DNA of 64,000 nucleotides from Limibacter armeniacum (lineage in GTDB: Bacteria; Bacteroidota; Bacteroidia; Cytophagales; Flammeovirgaceae), in contig NZ_JBAJNO010000009.1 of NCBI RefSeq assembly GCF_036880985.1, positions 3,198,501 through 3,262,500 of the forward strand, in the 5' to 3' direction. Within the stretch, counting starts at the first letter, position 1. Each line of letters begins with the position of its first letter. The notes under the pieces were generated by a model, which worked only from the letters and a program-made list of their open reading frames with translations, was not told where the DNA came from and made no database searches. The position numbers and the translations under genes were made by a program. Positions 55,902 to 63,989 of the stretch are shown here, one piece after another.

Positions 55902-56498
55902 ATGAAAGATAGTGATCTAATGGTGCTGCTGGTGATATGTGGATGTATGTCGTGCGGTACGCCCCAAGAAAACAAAGAAAAAGACAAAACAGTGGCAGAG
56001 TATTCAGAAGGCGACTCTCCTATTATTGGAAATGCTGTAGCCCCTAAAAAGGCAGTAGCCCATATCGGTGCTGCAAGTGGGAGCAATGTAAAAGGAGAGA
56101 TCACTTTTTTGTATGAAGGAGACAAAGTCACGATGAAGGTAGAGGTAGAAGGACTGCCAGCTGGTACACATGCTATACATTTACATGAGAATGGAGACTG
56201 CTCTGCTGAAGATGGCAAGTCAGCTGGAGGGCATTGGAATCCGATGGATAAGGATCATGGTAAAATAGGCAACGATGGCCCATATCATAAAGGGGATATT
56301 GGTAATCTGGAAACAGGTGAAGATGGAAAGGTAACTTTGACATTTTTTACTGATGAGTGGTGTGTGGGATGTGGAAATGAGTCCAAGGACGTAATAGGGA
56401 AATCGGTTATCATCCATGCAGGAGAAGACGATTTCACCTCACAGCCTTCAGGAAATGCAGGAAAAAGAATCGGTTGTGGTGTCATTGAGCAAGAATGA
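55902..56498 (+). CDS. sodC: Cu/Zn superoxide dismutase lipoprotein
   Basis: A 198-residue periplasmic or surface superoxide dismutase. The N-terminus has a short hydrophobic stretch and a lipobox-like CMSC (Cys near 18). Metal ligands are in HAIHLHENGDC (H-x-H), GGHWNP and GDIGNLE, and the late copper histidine in VIIHAGEDDF. The structural disulfide pair is Cys in ENGDC and in GCGVI; an extra CVGC lies between them. ATG at 55902 or 55920 could be the start. Confidence 0.92.
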   Translation: MKDSDLMVLLVICGCMSCGTPQENKEKDKTVAEYSEGDSPIIGNAVAPKKAVAHIGAASGSNVKGEITFLYEGDKVTMKVEVEGLPAGTHAIHLHENGDCSAEDGKSAGGHWNPMDKDHGKIGNDGPYHKGDIGNLETGEDGKVTLTFFTDEWCVGCGNESKDVIGKSVIIHAGEDDFTSQPSGNAGKRIGCGVIEQE

Positions 56499-56814
56499 GG
56501 GATGGCAGTTTACAAACAGTTGAAAAAATGACGGATAACTTTATGTACATTCGTTGAAAATCCCTCATAAAACTCTGATAACGGGCAATTTTGTCGCTTT
56601 TTTACAAGAGAAAAGCACAGTTGCCCTATTACCTTTGAAATAAGGAAAAAATACAAACAGCTACATGTCTTAAGCAATTTCTCAAATAGTTCCGAATGTA
56701 AAATAGAGACTGTTTATATTGATGTTTAGACGTGATTTATAACCCATTTTCCCAAAGTATTATAAGTGATAAACATTTACCACATTTCACACTATACTAA
56801 CTGACACAGACAAA

Positions 56815-56962
56815 GCACTAAATGTGCTACTTGGCTAAAAAATACTCACACACTTTTACTACACACAACCTGTGCTACTTGGCTATATGTATTCAACGGC
56901 ACCGAAAGGTGCTACTCGGTTAATTTTACTGTTGTATCCACAGGTTGTGCCACTCGGCTCTA
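56815..56962 (+). repeat. Four copies of a hairpin followed by TACTYGGYTA
   Basis: The core GTGCYACTYGGYTA-like motif occurs at 56824-56837, 56872-56885, 56909-56922 and 56947-56960 (spacings 48, 37 and 38). In each copy the GTG part pairs with a preceding CAC: GCAC-taaat-GTGC, CACA-caacc-TGTG, GCACC-gaaa-GGTGC and CACA-ggt-TGTG. The 5' arms and loops differ while pairing is kept. In addition, ACAACCTGTG at 56865-56874 is the exact complement of CACAGGTTGT at 56940-56949. Confidence 0.7.
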
Positions 56963-56984
56963 AATATTAAAAAAGAATTTACTA

Positions 56985-57016
56985 CCACAAGCGGTTCTCT
57001 GTGGAAAGGAAGAACC
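56985..57016 (+). ncRNA. Predicted H-type pseudoknot
   Basis: Stem 1 pairs CCACA (56985-56989) with TGTGG (57000-57004). Stem 2 pairs GGTTCT (56993-56998) with AGAACC (57011-57016) across it. The connecting loops are AGC, C and AAAGGA, the compact A-rich layout of classic H-type pseudoknots. It follows the fourfold repeat by about 25 bases. It does not match a tmRNA or a known riboswitch that I recognise. Confidence 0.5.
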
Positions 57017-57270
57017 AAATAATTTAGCTAAAAACTCAAAACTACAAACAGTACTTACAACCATCTACTAACATGTTGCAATGTTCGATTACACACTGCC
57101 ATTCTTATGGATTGGGCTGAGCAGATCATTCCTGCAAGGTACTTGAGAATTCAAGGACTCTAGAAATGCATGACTAACATATCCGTTAGAGGATAGTACA
57201 TTACTCCAAAATTGGGGGCTAAAAGCTATGACCTAATAACTTCAAACCTATTAGGCAACCGAAAAAAAGA

Positions 57271-57306
57271 AAGGCAGTTTACCCGAAAAGGTGCAAACTG
57301 CCTTTT
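57271..57306. terminator. Bidirectional terminator before kdsD
   Basis: AGGCAGTTT and AAACTGCCT pair over 9 bp around a 14-base loop, with TTTTT on the right and a T-rich run on the minus strand. It ends leftward kdsD and any rightward transcript from the gap. Confidence 0.87.
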
Positions 57307-57328
57307 TGTATTATAATCGAAAAGGAGA

Positions 57329-58285
57329 TCAGATAGCGTAAAGCTGCATCACTCCAACAGGTTTCTTATTGCCATTTTCTACCACAACAAGAGAAGTGAT
57401 CTTGTTGTCGATTAGCATTTTTTCGGCTTCGGCTAGCATCATGTCTGCTGTCACGGTTTTAGGGTCGCGAGTCATGATATCTTCAATTTTCTTGTCAAAA
57501 AGCTGTTGGTATTTTTGCCAAGCACGACGCAGGTCTCCATCAGTAATGATACCGATTAGCTGCTCATCTTCTACAACCATCGCCAAACCTAGTTTCCCTT
57601 CACTCATTTTCAGAATCAGGTCTTGAAAAGTAGTGTCAGGAGTCACAAATGGAAGGCTTTCCGATCGCATTACATCTTTGACTCTTGTCAGTAACTTTCT
57701 GCCTAAACTGCCTCCTGGATGGAACATGGCAAAGTTTTCAGGTTTGAAGTTTCTCTCCTCCATCAGGGCAACAGCCAAAGCATCTCCCATAGCCAAAGTA
57801 GCAGTGGTAGATGACGTAGGAGCCAATTCTAATGGACAGGCTTCTTTGCTGACTGAAATGTCAAGGAAGAAATCAGAGTTACGAACTAGCGTCGATTCAG
57901 CACGCCCACAGATAGAGATAAACTTGTTGCCGTTTCTTTTTACAGCAGGAATCAGGCGGATCAACTCCTCCGTTTCTCCTGAGTTGGAGATGCCAATGAA
58001 AATATCATCCTTGGTAATCATACCCAAATCGCCATGGAAAGCTTCAGCAGGGTGCATAAAGAAGCTTGGCGTACCTGTACTAGCCAGTGTAGCAGCGATT
58101 TTTTTTCCAATATGTCCTGATTTACCCATGCCACATACGATCACTTTACCGTTGTTACAGTCAAGAATTGCTTGGACTGCACCTGCAAAGTCATCAGTGA
58201 GTTTGTCTGAGAGGGCTGCGATTTCTTCCGCTTCAATTTTGAAGACTCTTTTTCCCGCAGCCAATATTTTTTCGTTAGTGTTCAT
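57329..58285 (-). CDS. kdsD: Arabinose-5-phosphate isomerase (KdsD/KpsF family)
   Basis: A 318-residue enzyme that converts ribulose 5-phosphate to arabinose 5-phosphate for the Kdo sugar of lipopolysaccharide. The SIS domain (about residues 30-195) has CGMGKSGHIG, SNSGETEE and APTSSTTATLAMGD; two CBS domains follow (about 205-315). Full length. marC lies just upstream on the same strand, 31 bases away. Confidence 0.93.
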   Translation of the reverse strand: MNTNEKILAAGKRVFKIEAEEIAALSDKLTDDFAGAVQAILDCNNGKVIVCGMGKSGHIGKKIAATLASTGTPSFFMHPAEAFHGDLGMITKDDIFIGISNSGETEELIRLIPAVKRNGNKFISICGRAESTLVRNSDFFLDISVSKEACPLELAPTSSTTATLAMGDALAVALMEERNFKPENFAMFHPGGSLGRKLLTRVKDVMRSESLPFVTPDTTFQDLILKMSEGKLGLAMVVEDEQLIGIITDGDLRRAWQKYQQLFDKKIEDIMTRDPKTVTADMMLAEAEKMLIDNKITSLVVVENGNKKPVGVMQLYAI

Positions 58286-58316
58286 CAGTGTTATATATTT
58301 TGATAGTATGGATGTC

Positions 58317-58886
58317 TCAGAGGTTCATAATATTATCTTTGAACAGCCTGATGGAAATAGCCAGCAAAATAATGCCGAAGATTTTTCTTAAAACTCCTGT
58401 ACCATTGTCACCAAGCTTTGATTGTATCCATTTGGACCCTTTCAAAACAGCATATACTAATACAAGGTTCAGGATAATACCGATGAGGATATTGAACTGA
58501 CCATAGGCAGCTTTAAGTGAAAGGATTGTGGTCAGTGAACCAGCTCCTGCAATTAGAGGAAAGGCTAACGGCACAATTGATCCACTTGTTGAGTTAGGAT
58601 CTTCCTTGAAGATGGTAATACCTAGAATCATTTCAAGTCCCAAGAAAAAGATGACCAATGCACCAGCTACTGCAAACGAGGCTACATCAATACCTAATAA
58701 CCCTAGCAGTTTTTCACCAACAAATAGGAAGGCTATCATGATAACCCCAGCTACAAGTGTTGCTTTTTCTGACTCAATATGTCCTTCTTTTGCACGAAGG
58801 TTAATGATGATCGGAATATTTCCCATCATATCAATCACTGAGAAAAGAATCAGTGATACGGATACAATCTCTTTAAAATCAAACAT
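58317..58886 (-). CDS. MarC-family membrane protein
   Basis: A 189-residue inner-membrane protein with six hydrophobic segments. FSVIDMMGNIPI near residues 16-27 and the PLAFPLIAGAGSLTT stretch near 105-119 are MarC-family marks. The family's function is not known; the name comes from an old and withdrawn link to multiple antibiotic resistance. It precedes kdsD in the same direction and may share its transcript. Confidence 0.9.
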   Translation of the reverse strand: MFDFKEIVSVSLILFSVIDMMGNIPIIINLRAKEGHIESEKATLVAGVIMIAFLFVGEKLLGLLGIDVASFAVAGALVIFFLGLEMILGITIFKEDPNSTSGSIVPLAFPLIAGAGSLTTILSLKAAYGQFNILIGIILNLVLVYAVLKGSKWIQSKLGDNGTGVLRKIFGIILLAISIRLFKDNIMNL

Positions 58887-59057
58887 AACTGTGAAACGTT
58901 TCCTATAATACGTCTTCTATTGAGGACGTCTTCAGGGTTTTAACATAAAAAAAATGCACACTCTGAAGGGGGCTTTCCCAACAGAGGTGCAATTATAACA
59001 GTTTGAATACTTTTTATATAAAATTGAACGTAAAATACACGTTAACAGCAGAAGACT

Positions 59058-59627
59058 TTATTCCCCAAGCCTGAACGTAATCTGCTGTTTAATGATTTGG
59101 TACAGTTTGACGGGAAGAAATGTTCGCCAATTGGCAATGTCCAGACTGCCTCCCCAGTTGATGTACCAGTCAATATTGTAATGTGACATTTCATCCAGTA
59201 CAAAATCTCTGAAATTGATAGCCACAACCCAACCGTCTTCTACATCTTCAAACCACTCTTCGTAGTAACACTCGTCAGAACCGTGAAAGTTAAGTATGTT
59301 TTCTCCAATCAGGATAAACTTGTTGATGCCCTTATTTATCATCAGGTCAATCACGTTCCTCTTGAGGTACATTACATCATTGTAGAGTGTGTCATTCCAT
59401 TCTCCCAGTAATTCGATGATGGCAAACCCTTCACCGTAATGGACATAGAGAATCTTAATGTACAAAGTCTCGGATCCTATATTGTCCCACATCGGGTGGA
59501 TATAGTAACCGTAAATCTCCTGAGTATAATGTGTGATGATGTATTCTCTGCCATAAAAAGGGGAGTATTCATCATTGCTTGCCACATAATACTTTTCCCA
59601 TCCATAATAAGGTTCTATATCGTGCAT
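59058..59627 (-). CDS. Conserved-looking protein of unknown function
   Basis: A 189-residue soluble protein, rich in Tyr, Trp and acidic residues, with no signal peptide. I recall similar sequences as uncharacterised proteins in Cytophagales. ATG at 59627 (MHDIEPYYGW) is preferred to the longer frame from 59672, whose extra part is formed by a nested hairpin. It follows the PorE-like gene on the same strand. Confidence 0.65.
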   Translation of the reverse strand: MHDIEPYYGWEKYYVASNDEYSPFYGREYIITHYTQEIYGYYIHPMWDNIGSETLYIKILYVHYGEGFAIIELLGEWNDTLYNDVMYLKRNVIDLMINKGINKFILIGENILNFHGSDECYYEEWFEDVEDGWVVAINFRDFVLDEMSHYNIDWYINWGGSLDIANWRTFLPVKLYQIIKQQITFRLGE

Positions 59628-59641
59628 GACAATGAAATAAA

Positions 59642-59703
59642 ATTGGAAGTACCACAAGCAATGACTGGGCATTTGTTATGCCTCAGTCGGCAGCACTTCC
59701 AAT
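59642..59703 (-). promoter_or_regulatory. Nested hairpin between the PorE-like gene and the next gene
   Basis: ATTGGAAGT (59642-59650) pairs with ACTTCCAAT (59695-59703). Inside it GACTGGGCAT (59663-59672) pairs with ATGCCTCAGTC (59678-59688) with one bulge. On the minus strand a loose run TTTTATTTC follows and the ATG at 59627 comes 15 bases later. It may be a partial terminator or a translation-controlling leader. Confidence 0.55.
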
Positions 59704-59723
59704 CTGAATTTTTGTCTTTTATT

Positions 59724-61715
59724 TTAATATTGATCAAATATCTCTTCTCCTTCCAGTAACGCTATTGTAGTACGCCTGTTTAGCTGATGTTCTTCTTCAG
59801 TTTGGGCATTATAGATTACTGGTTGTTCTTCTCCGTATCCGCGTGGTACCAAGCGGCTAGCATCAATTCCTCTGTAAGTGAGGTATTCCACAGCAGATTC
59901 GGCCCTTTTCTGTGACAGCTTCTGGTTGTAGCGGTCACCACCTCTGTCGTCAGTATGTGAACCCAGTTCAATCTTCACCTCAGGGTGTTGGCGAAGGAAC
60001 TGTACCAATTTGTCGAGCTCCTTGGCGGCATCTGAACGAATATCCCATTTGTCAAAATCATAGTAGATATTGTTCAGAGTGATTTCACCTTCACGTATTA
60101 ACTCCTCATAGAAGTCTTTTGTTAGGTCAACCTTTGTTTCAAGTACAATATCGACAATCTTCTCAGGACGGTCTTTTACATCTTCCTGTTCTACCTCCTT
60201 ATCAGCTGTGGTATAGGATGTAGTATCCTTAAGGTAGTTAACCTTGTCAGATACAATTTCATATTCAGGTCCCATTACGAGCTGTGGGGTAAAACGGAAA
60301 TATCCTTTTTCATCCGAAGTAACTTCATCGATAATTTTACCACCTTCATCTACTAGCTGTAAACTGACATTGGCTAAAATCACTTCAGTTGTGTCTTTCT
60401 TTTCTACTGCTGTACCAGCAAGGAAGTACCTAATAGGTTTGAGGAGTGGAGTACGGTCTTCAAAGAAATAGATGTCGTCATTGCCTTTGGCCATATCACT
60501 TTCTCTATTCGATGTAAATACACCGTTTTTCTTATCCTTGAAACTGATGCCGAAATCGTCTGCAGGAGAGTTGAATGGCGCCCCCATATTCTTGACAGAG
60601 ATCTTACCATCTTTACGGGTAGCGACAAATAAATCCAATCCTCCTAAACCTGGTAAACCATCAGAAGAGTAATAAAGTTTGCCATCCTTGCTAACGTAAG
60701 GGAACATCTCATTACCTCTTGAATTGATCTTGCTACCCATATTACGGACATTGCCCCATTCTCCTTTATAGTCTTTGGTTGCACGGTAAATATCGACCCC
60801 TCCGTAGCCTCCTGGACGATTGGAAGCGAAGTAAAGCGTTTCACCATTTGGCGAAAGAGCCGGACAAGCATCCCATTGATCAGGCAAGCTGATAGGAATT
60901 AATACAGGGTCAGACCAAGCATCTCCATTCCAAACAGACTCATAAAGGTTTACTTCCTTATACTCTTCTTTCCGTTTAGCAGAACTGCTTCGTGCAAATA
61001 TCATGGTTTTACCATCCTTGCTGAATGTGGCAGAAGCCTCATGTAAGCCAGGGGTGTTGACAAGTGAATCCAAGTAAATGGAAGTACCGGCACAACTGTC
61101 TGGAGATTCCATGTAATTGTACAGGTATAGGTCTGTATAGCCTCCACCAGTACCTTCATAAATGATATCAGTGTCTCGTGCTGCGGTATAAACCAATTGG
61201 TCGTTCCAGTAGATTGGTGAGTATTCTGCTTGTGAAGTATTAAGGGAAGCGCAGTTGTTGATAAAGATAAAAGGGTCAGGCTCTTGGAGTTTTTTGATTT
61301 CTTCTATGGCTTTGACTTCGGTTCGAGCCAGGCGTTGAAGGTCAAAATTCTGTCCTTCACGGATGTATTCGTTGAACAGGTTGACAGCTTTGTCGTATTC
61401 ACCTTTCTGTTTCAGACCCATTGCGTAATAGTATTTCACGCCATCGGGAACATATCCTAGGTCTTTTGCTTGCTTATAGTAGGGCATAGCTTCTACAAGC
61501 CTATTGGAAAGGCGGTAGGATTCTCCCATTCTGTAATAGGCAATTTTCTGCTTGCTTTCAGGCAAGGAGCCTTTTTTCAGGATGTCATCATAGATGTTGA
61601 TTGCGGTATTGTATTCTCCTCGTTCAAAGCGTCTATCAGCTGATTGTAGGGCTGATCTACAGCCGACCATGGCAACCAAGCCAATCAGTAAGAGCAGCGC
61701 ACTGGTTTGTCTCAT
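59724..61715 (-). CDS. PorE-like lipoprotein (TPR, propeller, CRD, OmpA)
   Basis: A 663-residue outer-membrane-linked lipoprotein. The order is: signal peptide with lipobox VGC (Cys at 19), TPR repeats (about 25-145), a PD40 beta-propeller (about 160-425, with SPNGETLYFASNRPGG), a carboxypeptidase-regulatory-like domain (about 433-510) and an OmpA C-terminal domain (about 550-660, with YYDFDKWDIR, SHTDDRGG and N-x-x-LSQKRAESA) that binds peptidoglycan. This is the layout of PorE of the type IX secretion system, but paralogues with the same order exist, so the role is probable rather than proven. No other por gene is in the window. Confidence 0.82.
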   Translation of the reverse strand: MRQTSALLLLIGLVAMVGCRSALQSADRRFERGEYNTAINIYDDILKKGSLPESKQKIAYYRMGESYRLSNRLVEAMPYYKQAKDLGYVPDGVKYYYAMGLKQKGEYDKAVNLFNEYIREGQNFDLQRLARTEVKAIEEIKKLQEPDPFIFINNCASLNTSQAEYSPIYWNDQLVYTAARDTDIIYEGTGGGYTDLYLYNYMESPDSCAGTSIYLDSLVNTPGLHEASATFSKDGKTMIFARSSSAKRKEEYKEVNLYESVWNGDAWSDPVLIPISLPDQWDACPALSPNGETLYFASNRPGGYGGVDIYRATKDYKGEWGNVRNMGSKINSRGNEMFPYVSKDGKLYYSSDGLPGLGGLDLFVATRKDGKISVKNMGAPFNSPADDFGISFKDKKNGVFTSNRESDMAKGNDDIYFFEDRTPLLKPIRYFLAGTAVEKKDTTEVILANVSLQLVDEGGKIIDEVTSDEKGYFRFTPQLVMGPEYEIVSDKVNYLKDTTSYTTADKEVEQEDVKDRPEKIVDIVLETKVDLTKDFYEELIREGEITLNNIYYDFDKWDIRSDAAKELDKLVQFLRQHPEVKIELGSHTDDRGGDRYNQKLSQKRAESAVEYLTYRGIDASRLVPRGYGEEQPVIYNAQTEEEHQLNRRTTIALLEGEEIFDQY

Positions 61716-62027
61716 ATTTTAGCAAGTCTTTGATGGTAGGAATATCAAGTTAAAAAAGCCTTTGTGGATTCAGTTGATAAGCTTTTTGAAAGTCGGACTA
61801 TCGTCTTGCTATGGCAGTAGTCTTCATTGTATGACTTCTCTTAACTCTCTCCGAACAGTTTTTGGGGTGTTTGATATATGGTGTTCATCAGTAGTTAGGA
61901 AGCCTTTTGGTGCTGAACACTTCAGGCTTTTTACAATTTAATAAGTTCCATGATTTTTCTAAATGGTTGATAAAGGTTTCGTGCACCTTCTCTAAATATT
62001 CAATTTTAGAGAAGGTGCCATAACCAG
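61716..62027. other. Intergenic region with a hairpin after dapF
   Basis: GCACCTTCTCTAAA (61983-61996) pairs with TTTAGAGAAGGTGC (62005-62018) around an 8-base loop. No T-run follows on the minus strand, so it is a transcript-end hairpin of uncertain kind. The rest shows nothing. Confidence 0.5.
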
Positions 62028-62801
62028 TTACAGAGACCATTCTCCTTTAAATACCATCTGTGCAGGACCGATCAAAAATACATTACTGTATTGCTCACCT
62101 TCTTTGTCGAAAGAGACTTGAAGCTGACCGCCCATCACTTTGACAGCAACAGGGCTGCTGGCACCTTGTAGGCTTGCCGCAATTGCACAAGCTGTAACGC
62201 CAGTACCACATGAGAGTGTTTCGTCCTCTACACCTCTTTCGTATGTACGAACTGTCAGTGATTGAGGCGCTGTTTGCTCTACGAAGTTGACATTGGTTCC
62301 TGTAGCCTTGAAACGGTCATTGTAACGGATATTTCGACCTTCCTTAAAGACATCCAGTTCCATTACCTCAGGTAAAAACTGAACATAGTGTGGAGACCCA
62401 GTATCCATAAAGAAATAATCATCCCCTTGCTCAATTTCAGCAGGAGCATTCATTTTGAGGTGTACGAGTCCGTCTTCAATAAAAGCTTCATGTAGTCCAT
62501 CCGCTGCCCAGAAAGTTGTGCTGTTATTGAATAATCCTAAGAAGTGAGCAAAGTGTACTGTACATCTTCCGCCATTTCCACACATGGACCCGACTTTTCC
62601 GTCAGCATTGAAATATACCATTTCAAAATCATGCTCAGTATGATTTCTGAGTAAAATTAATCCATCTGCACCTACACCAAATCGGCGATGACAAAGCAAC
62701 TCTACCAACTTTTGGTCATTGATATCAAACTGTTCGTTGCGGTCATCAATCATGACAAAGTCATTTCCAGTGCCTTGGTATTTATAGAATGTTAATTTCA
62801 T
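62028..62801 (-). CDS. dapF: Diaminopimelate epimerase
   Basis: A 257-residue cofactor-free epimerase that makes meso-diaminopimelate for lysine and peptidoglycan. The two catalytic cysteines are in MCGNGGRC (near 73-80) and LSCGTGVTAC (near 205). KYQGTGNDFVMID opens the protein as in other DapF. It is divergent from the following gene. Confidence 0.95.
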   Translation of the reverse strand: MKLTFYKYQGTGNDFVMIDDRNEQFDINDQKLVELLCHRRFGVGADGLILLRNHTEHDFEMVYFNADGKVGSMCGNGGRCTVHFAHFLGLFNNSTTFWAADGLHEAFIEDGLVHLKMNAPAEIEQGDDYFFMDTGSPHYVQFLPEVMELDVFKEGRNIRYNDRFKATGTNVNFVEQTAPQSLTVRTYERGVEDETLSCGTGVTACAIAASLQGASSPVAVKVMGGQLQVSFDKEGEQYSNVFLIGPAQMVFKGEWSL

Positions 62802-63011
62802 TTTATGAACTAGTGATTAAGTGTCGAATTCAGTAGTTTATTGAACTGTTAAAGCCCTATCTTTGCCCTGTAATGTTGGTAAGAAACTTGCTTCATTCCA
62901 GATAACAAAAATATACTTGTACTTTTGTAACTGCAAAACTTTAAAAAGTCCTATTGTTGTTACACTCGTTAATCAATGAACTGTACGAAATTGCAGGAAA
63001 ACCTTTTTTGA

Positions 63012-63989
63012 ATGAAAATATTACTGATTGCATTCTTTCTACTCTTTTCAGGAACCAGCCTTTTTGCGCAACATGCTGTTTTGAAAGCAGGAGCAGGAGT
63101 TGGTTATGAATATATGCTTTCATCCAAATGGAATAAGGCCATTGATGAATTTAATAACCAACCTGATAATGCTTTGTTTTTACCCAACTTGGAGCATGGC
63201 TTCCGTTTTGGGGCAGCTGCAGACTTTCTGGTGTATGATGGTATTACGGTAGGTGCTTCCTTTACAGTTTCGAAATTCAAGACATCGTCATCGGGTGCTG
63301 AGGGACAATCTGCAGTTGATATGAAAGTCAGGTTCAATAATATCTCATTGGATGGAGATGTTTACCTATTCAAGTTTTTTGAAAACAGATTGTTGCCTAA
63401 GGTGAAAGAAAGCTTTTTTGTGAGGGTTTCGCCGACATTCTATATGATGAAAGCCAATGTAAATGGCTTGGAGTTACCCGCTAATGATCCGAACAATCCG
63501 ACAGCACCTCCTGTAACTTCATTTACATCAAGCAGCAATGGTTTTGGGCTTGGACTCGGAGCAGGTTATCAGGTGTATGTAACAGACCGACTTTTGTTGA
63601 CGCCACTTGTCAAGATGGATTTTGCCATTGGAAACCAGATTGAAGGACTTTCAGCAGCACTAAATACAACATCAAACTACGACAAGTCAGGTACGATTCG
63701 TCCATCGTTTGAAGTGAAACTTTCATATGCCATCTTACAAAGGTTACCTATTTGCCCTATTAAGAGCTGTAAGGTACAGCAAGAACACAGGCATGGTATG
63801 TTTGGTGAAAAAGCATTGAGAGGAAATCCATACACCTTGAGACAGAACCAAAAGTATGGAGATATTCATAGAGGAGATGCAAAGCATACACAAAAGACAA
63901 AACCTTACTCTACTGAAAAAGATGTCAAGAAACGTGTGAATAAGAGAAAGAAAAGAAAGCGTAGACTTATCATCATTGGTGGAGAATAA
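63012..63989 (+). CDS. Outer-membrane barrel-like protein with a basic tail
   Basis: A 325-residue protein with a signal peptide (about 1-19, ending LFAQ) and a region (about 20-245) of alternating strands that fits an eight-stranded outer-membrane barrel. After the last strand (SFEVKLSYAI near 235-244) comes an 80-residue polar tail ending in KKRVNKRKKRKRR and a short LIIIGGE. Such a strongly positive tail is unusual for a barrel and could face the periplasm or bind nucleic acid or peptidoglycan. No family is recognised. Confidence 0.68.
   Translation: MKILLIAFFLLFSGTSLFAQHAVLKAGAGVGYEYMLSSKWNKAIDEFNNQPDNALFLPNLEHGFRFGAAADFLVYDGITVGASFTVSKFKTSSSGAEGQSAVDMKVRFNNISLDGDVYLFKFFENRLLPKVKESFFVRVSPTFYMMKANVNGLELPANDPNNPTAPPVTSFTSSSNGFGLGLGAGYQVYVTDRLLLTPLVKMDFAIGNQIEGLSAALNTTSNYDKSGTIRPSFEVKLSYAILQRLPICPIKSCKVQQEHRHGMFGEKALRGNPYTLRQNQKYGDIHRGDAKHTQKTKPYSTEKDVKKRVNKRKKRKRRLIIIGGE

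Larger units (their letters stand above)
56499..57328 (+). other. Gap of 830 bases with repeated hairpins, candidate structured RNA
   Basis: No reading frame longer than about 33 codons looks coding. The region contains a hairpin at 56583-56626, an exact -7 element TACCTTTG at 56630-56637, four copies of a hairpin plus TACTYGGYTA motif at 56815-56962, an H-type pseudoknot at 56985-57016, small hairpins (for example TATCC/GGATA near 57180-57195 and CCTAATA/TATTAGG at 57232-57255), and a terminator at 57271-57306. This series of structures between a promoter-like element and a terminator suggests a non-coding RNA. Transcription is not shown. Confidence 0.5.

Noticed and set aside
56822-56923. 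33-codon frame reading through two copies of the repeat
   Set aside because: It starts at an ATG made by the repeat itself and the repeat is better explained by RNA pairing; I cannot exclude a leader peptide.
56815-56962. CRISPR array
   Set aside because: Only four units of about 14 bases with unequal spacing and no cas genes; spacers are not of constant length.
56499-57328. tmRNA or RNase P RNA in the gap
   Set aside because: No tRNA-like T arm, no tag frame with resume codon, and none of the conserved RNase P core blocks are present.
62858-62927. TATCTTTG and TACTTTTG as promoters of the barrel-like gene at 63012
   Set aside because: Both match the -7 element, but neither has a TTG at the right distance upstream, so they are not listed as features.
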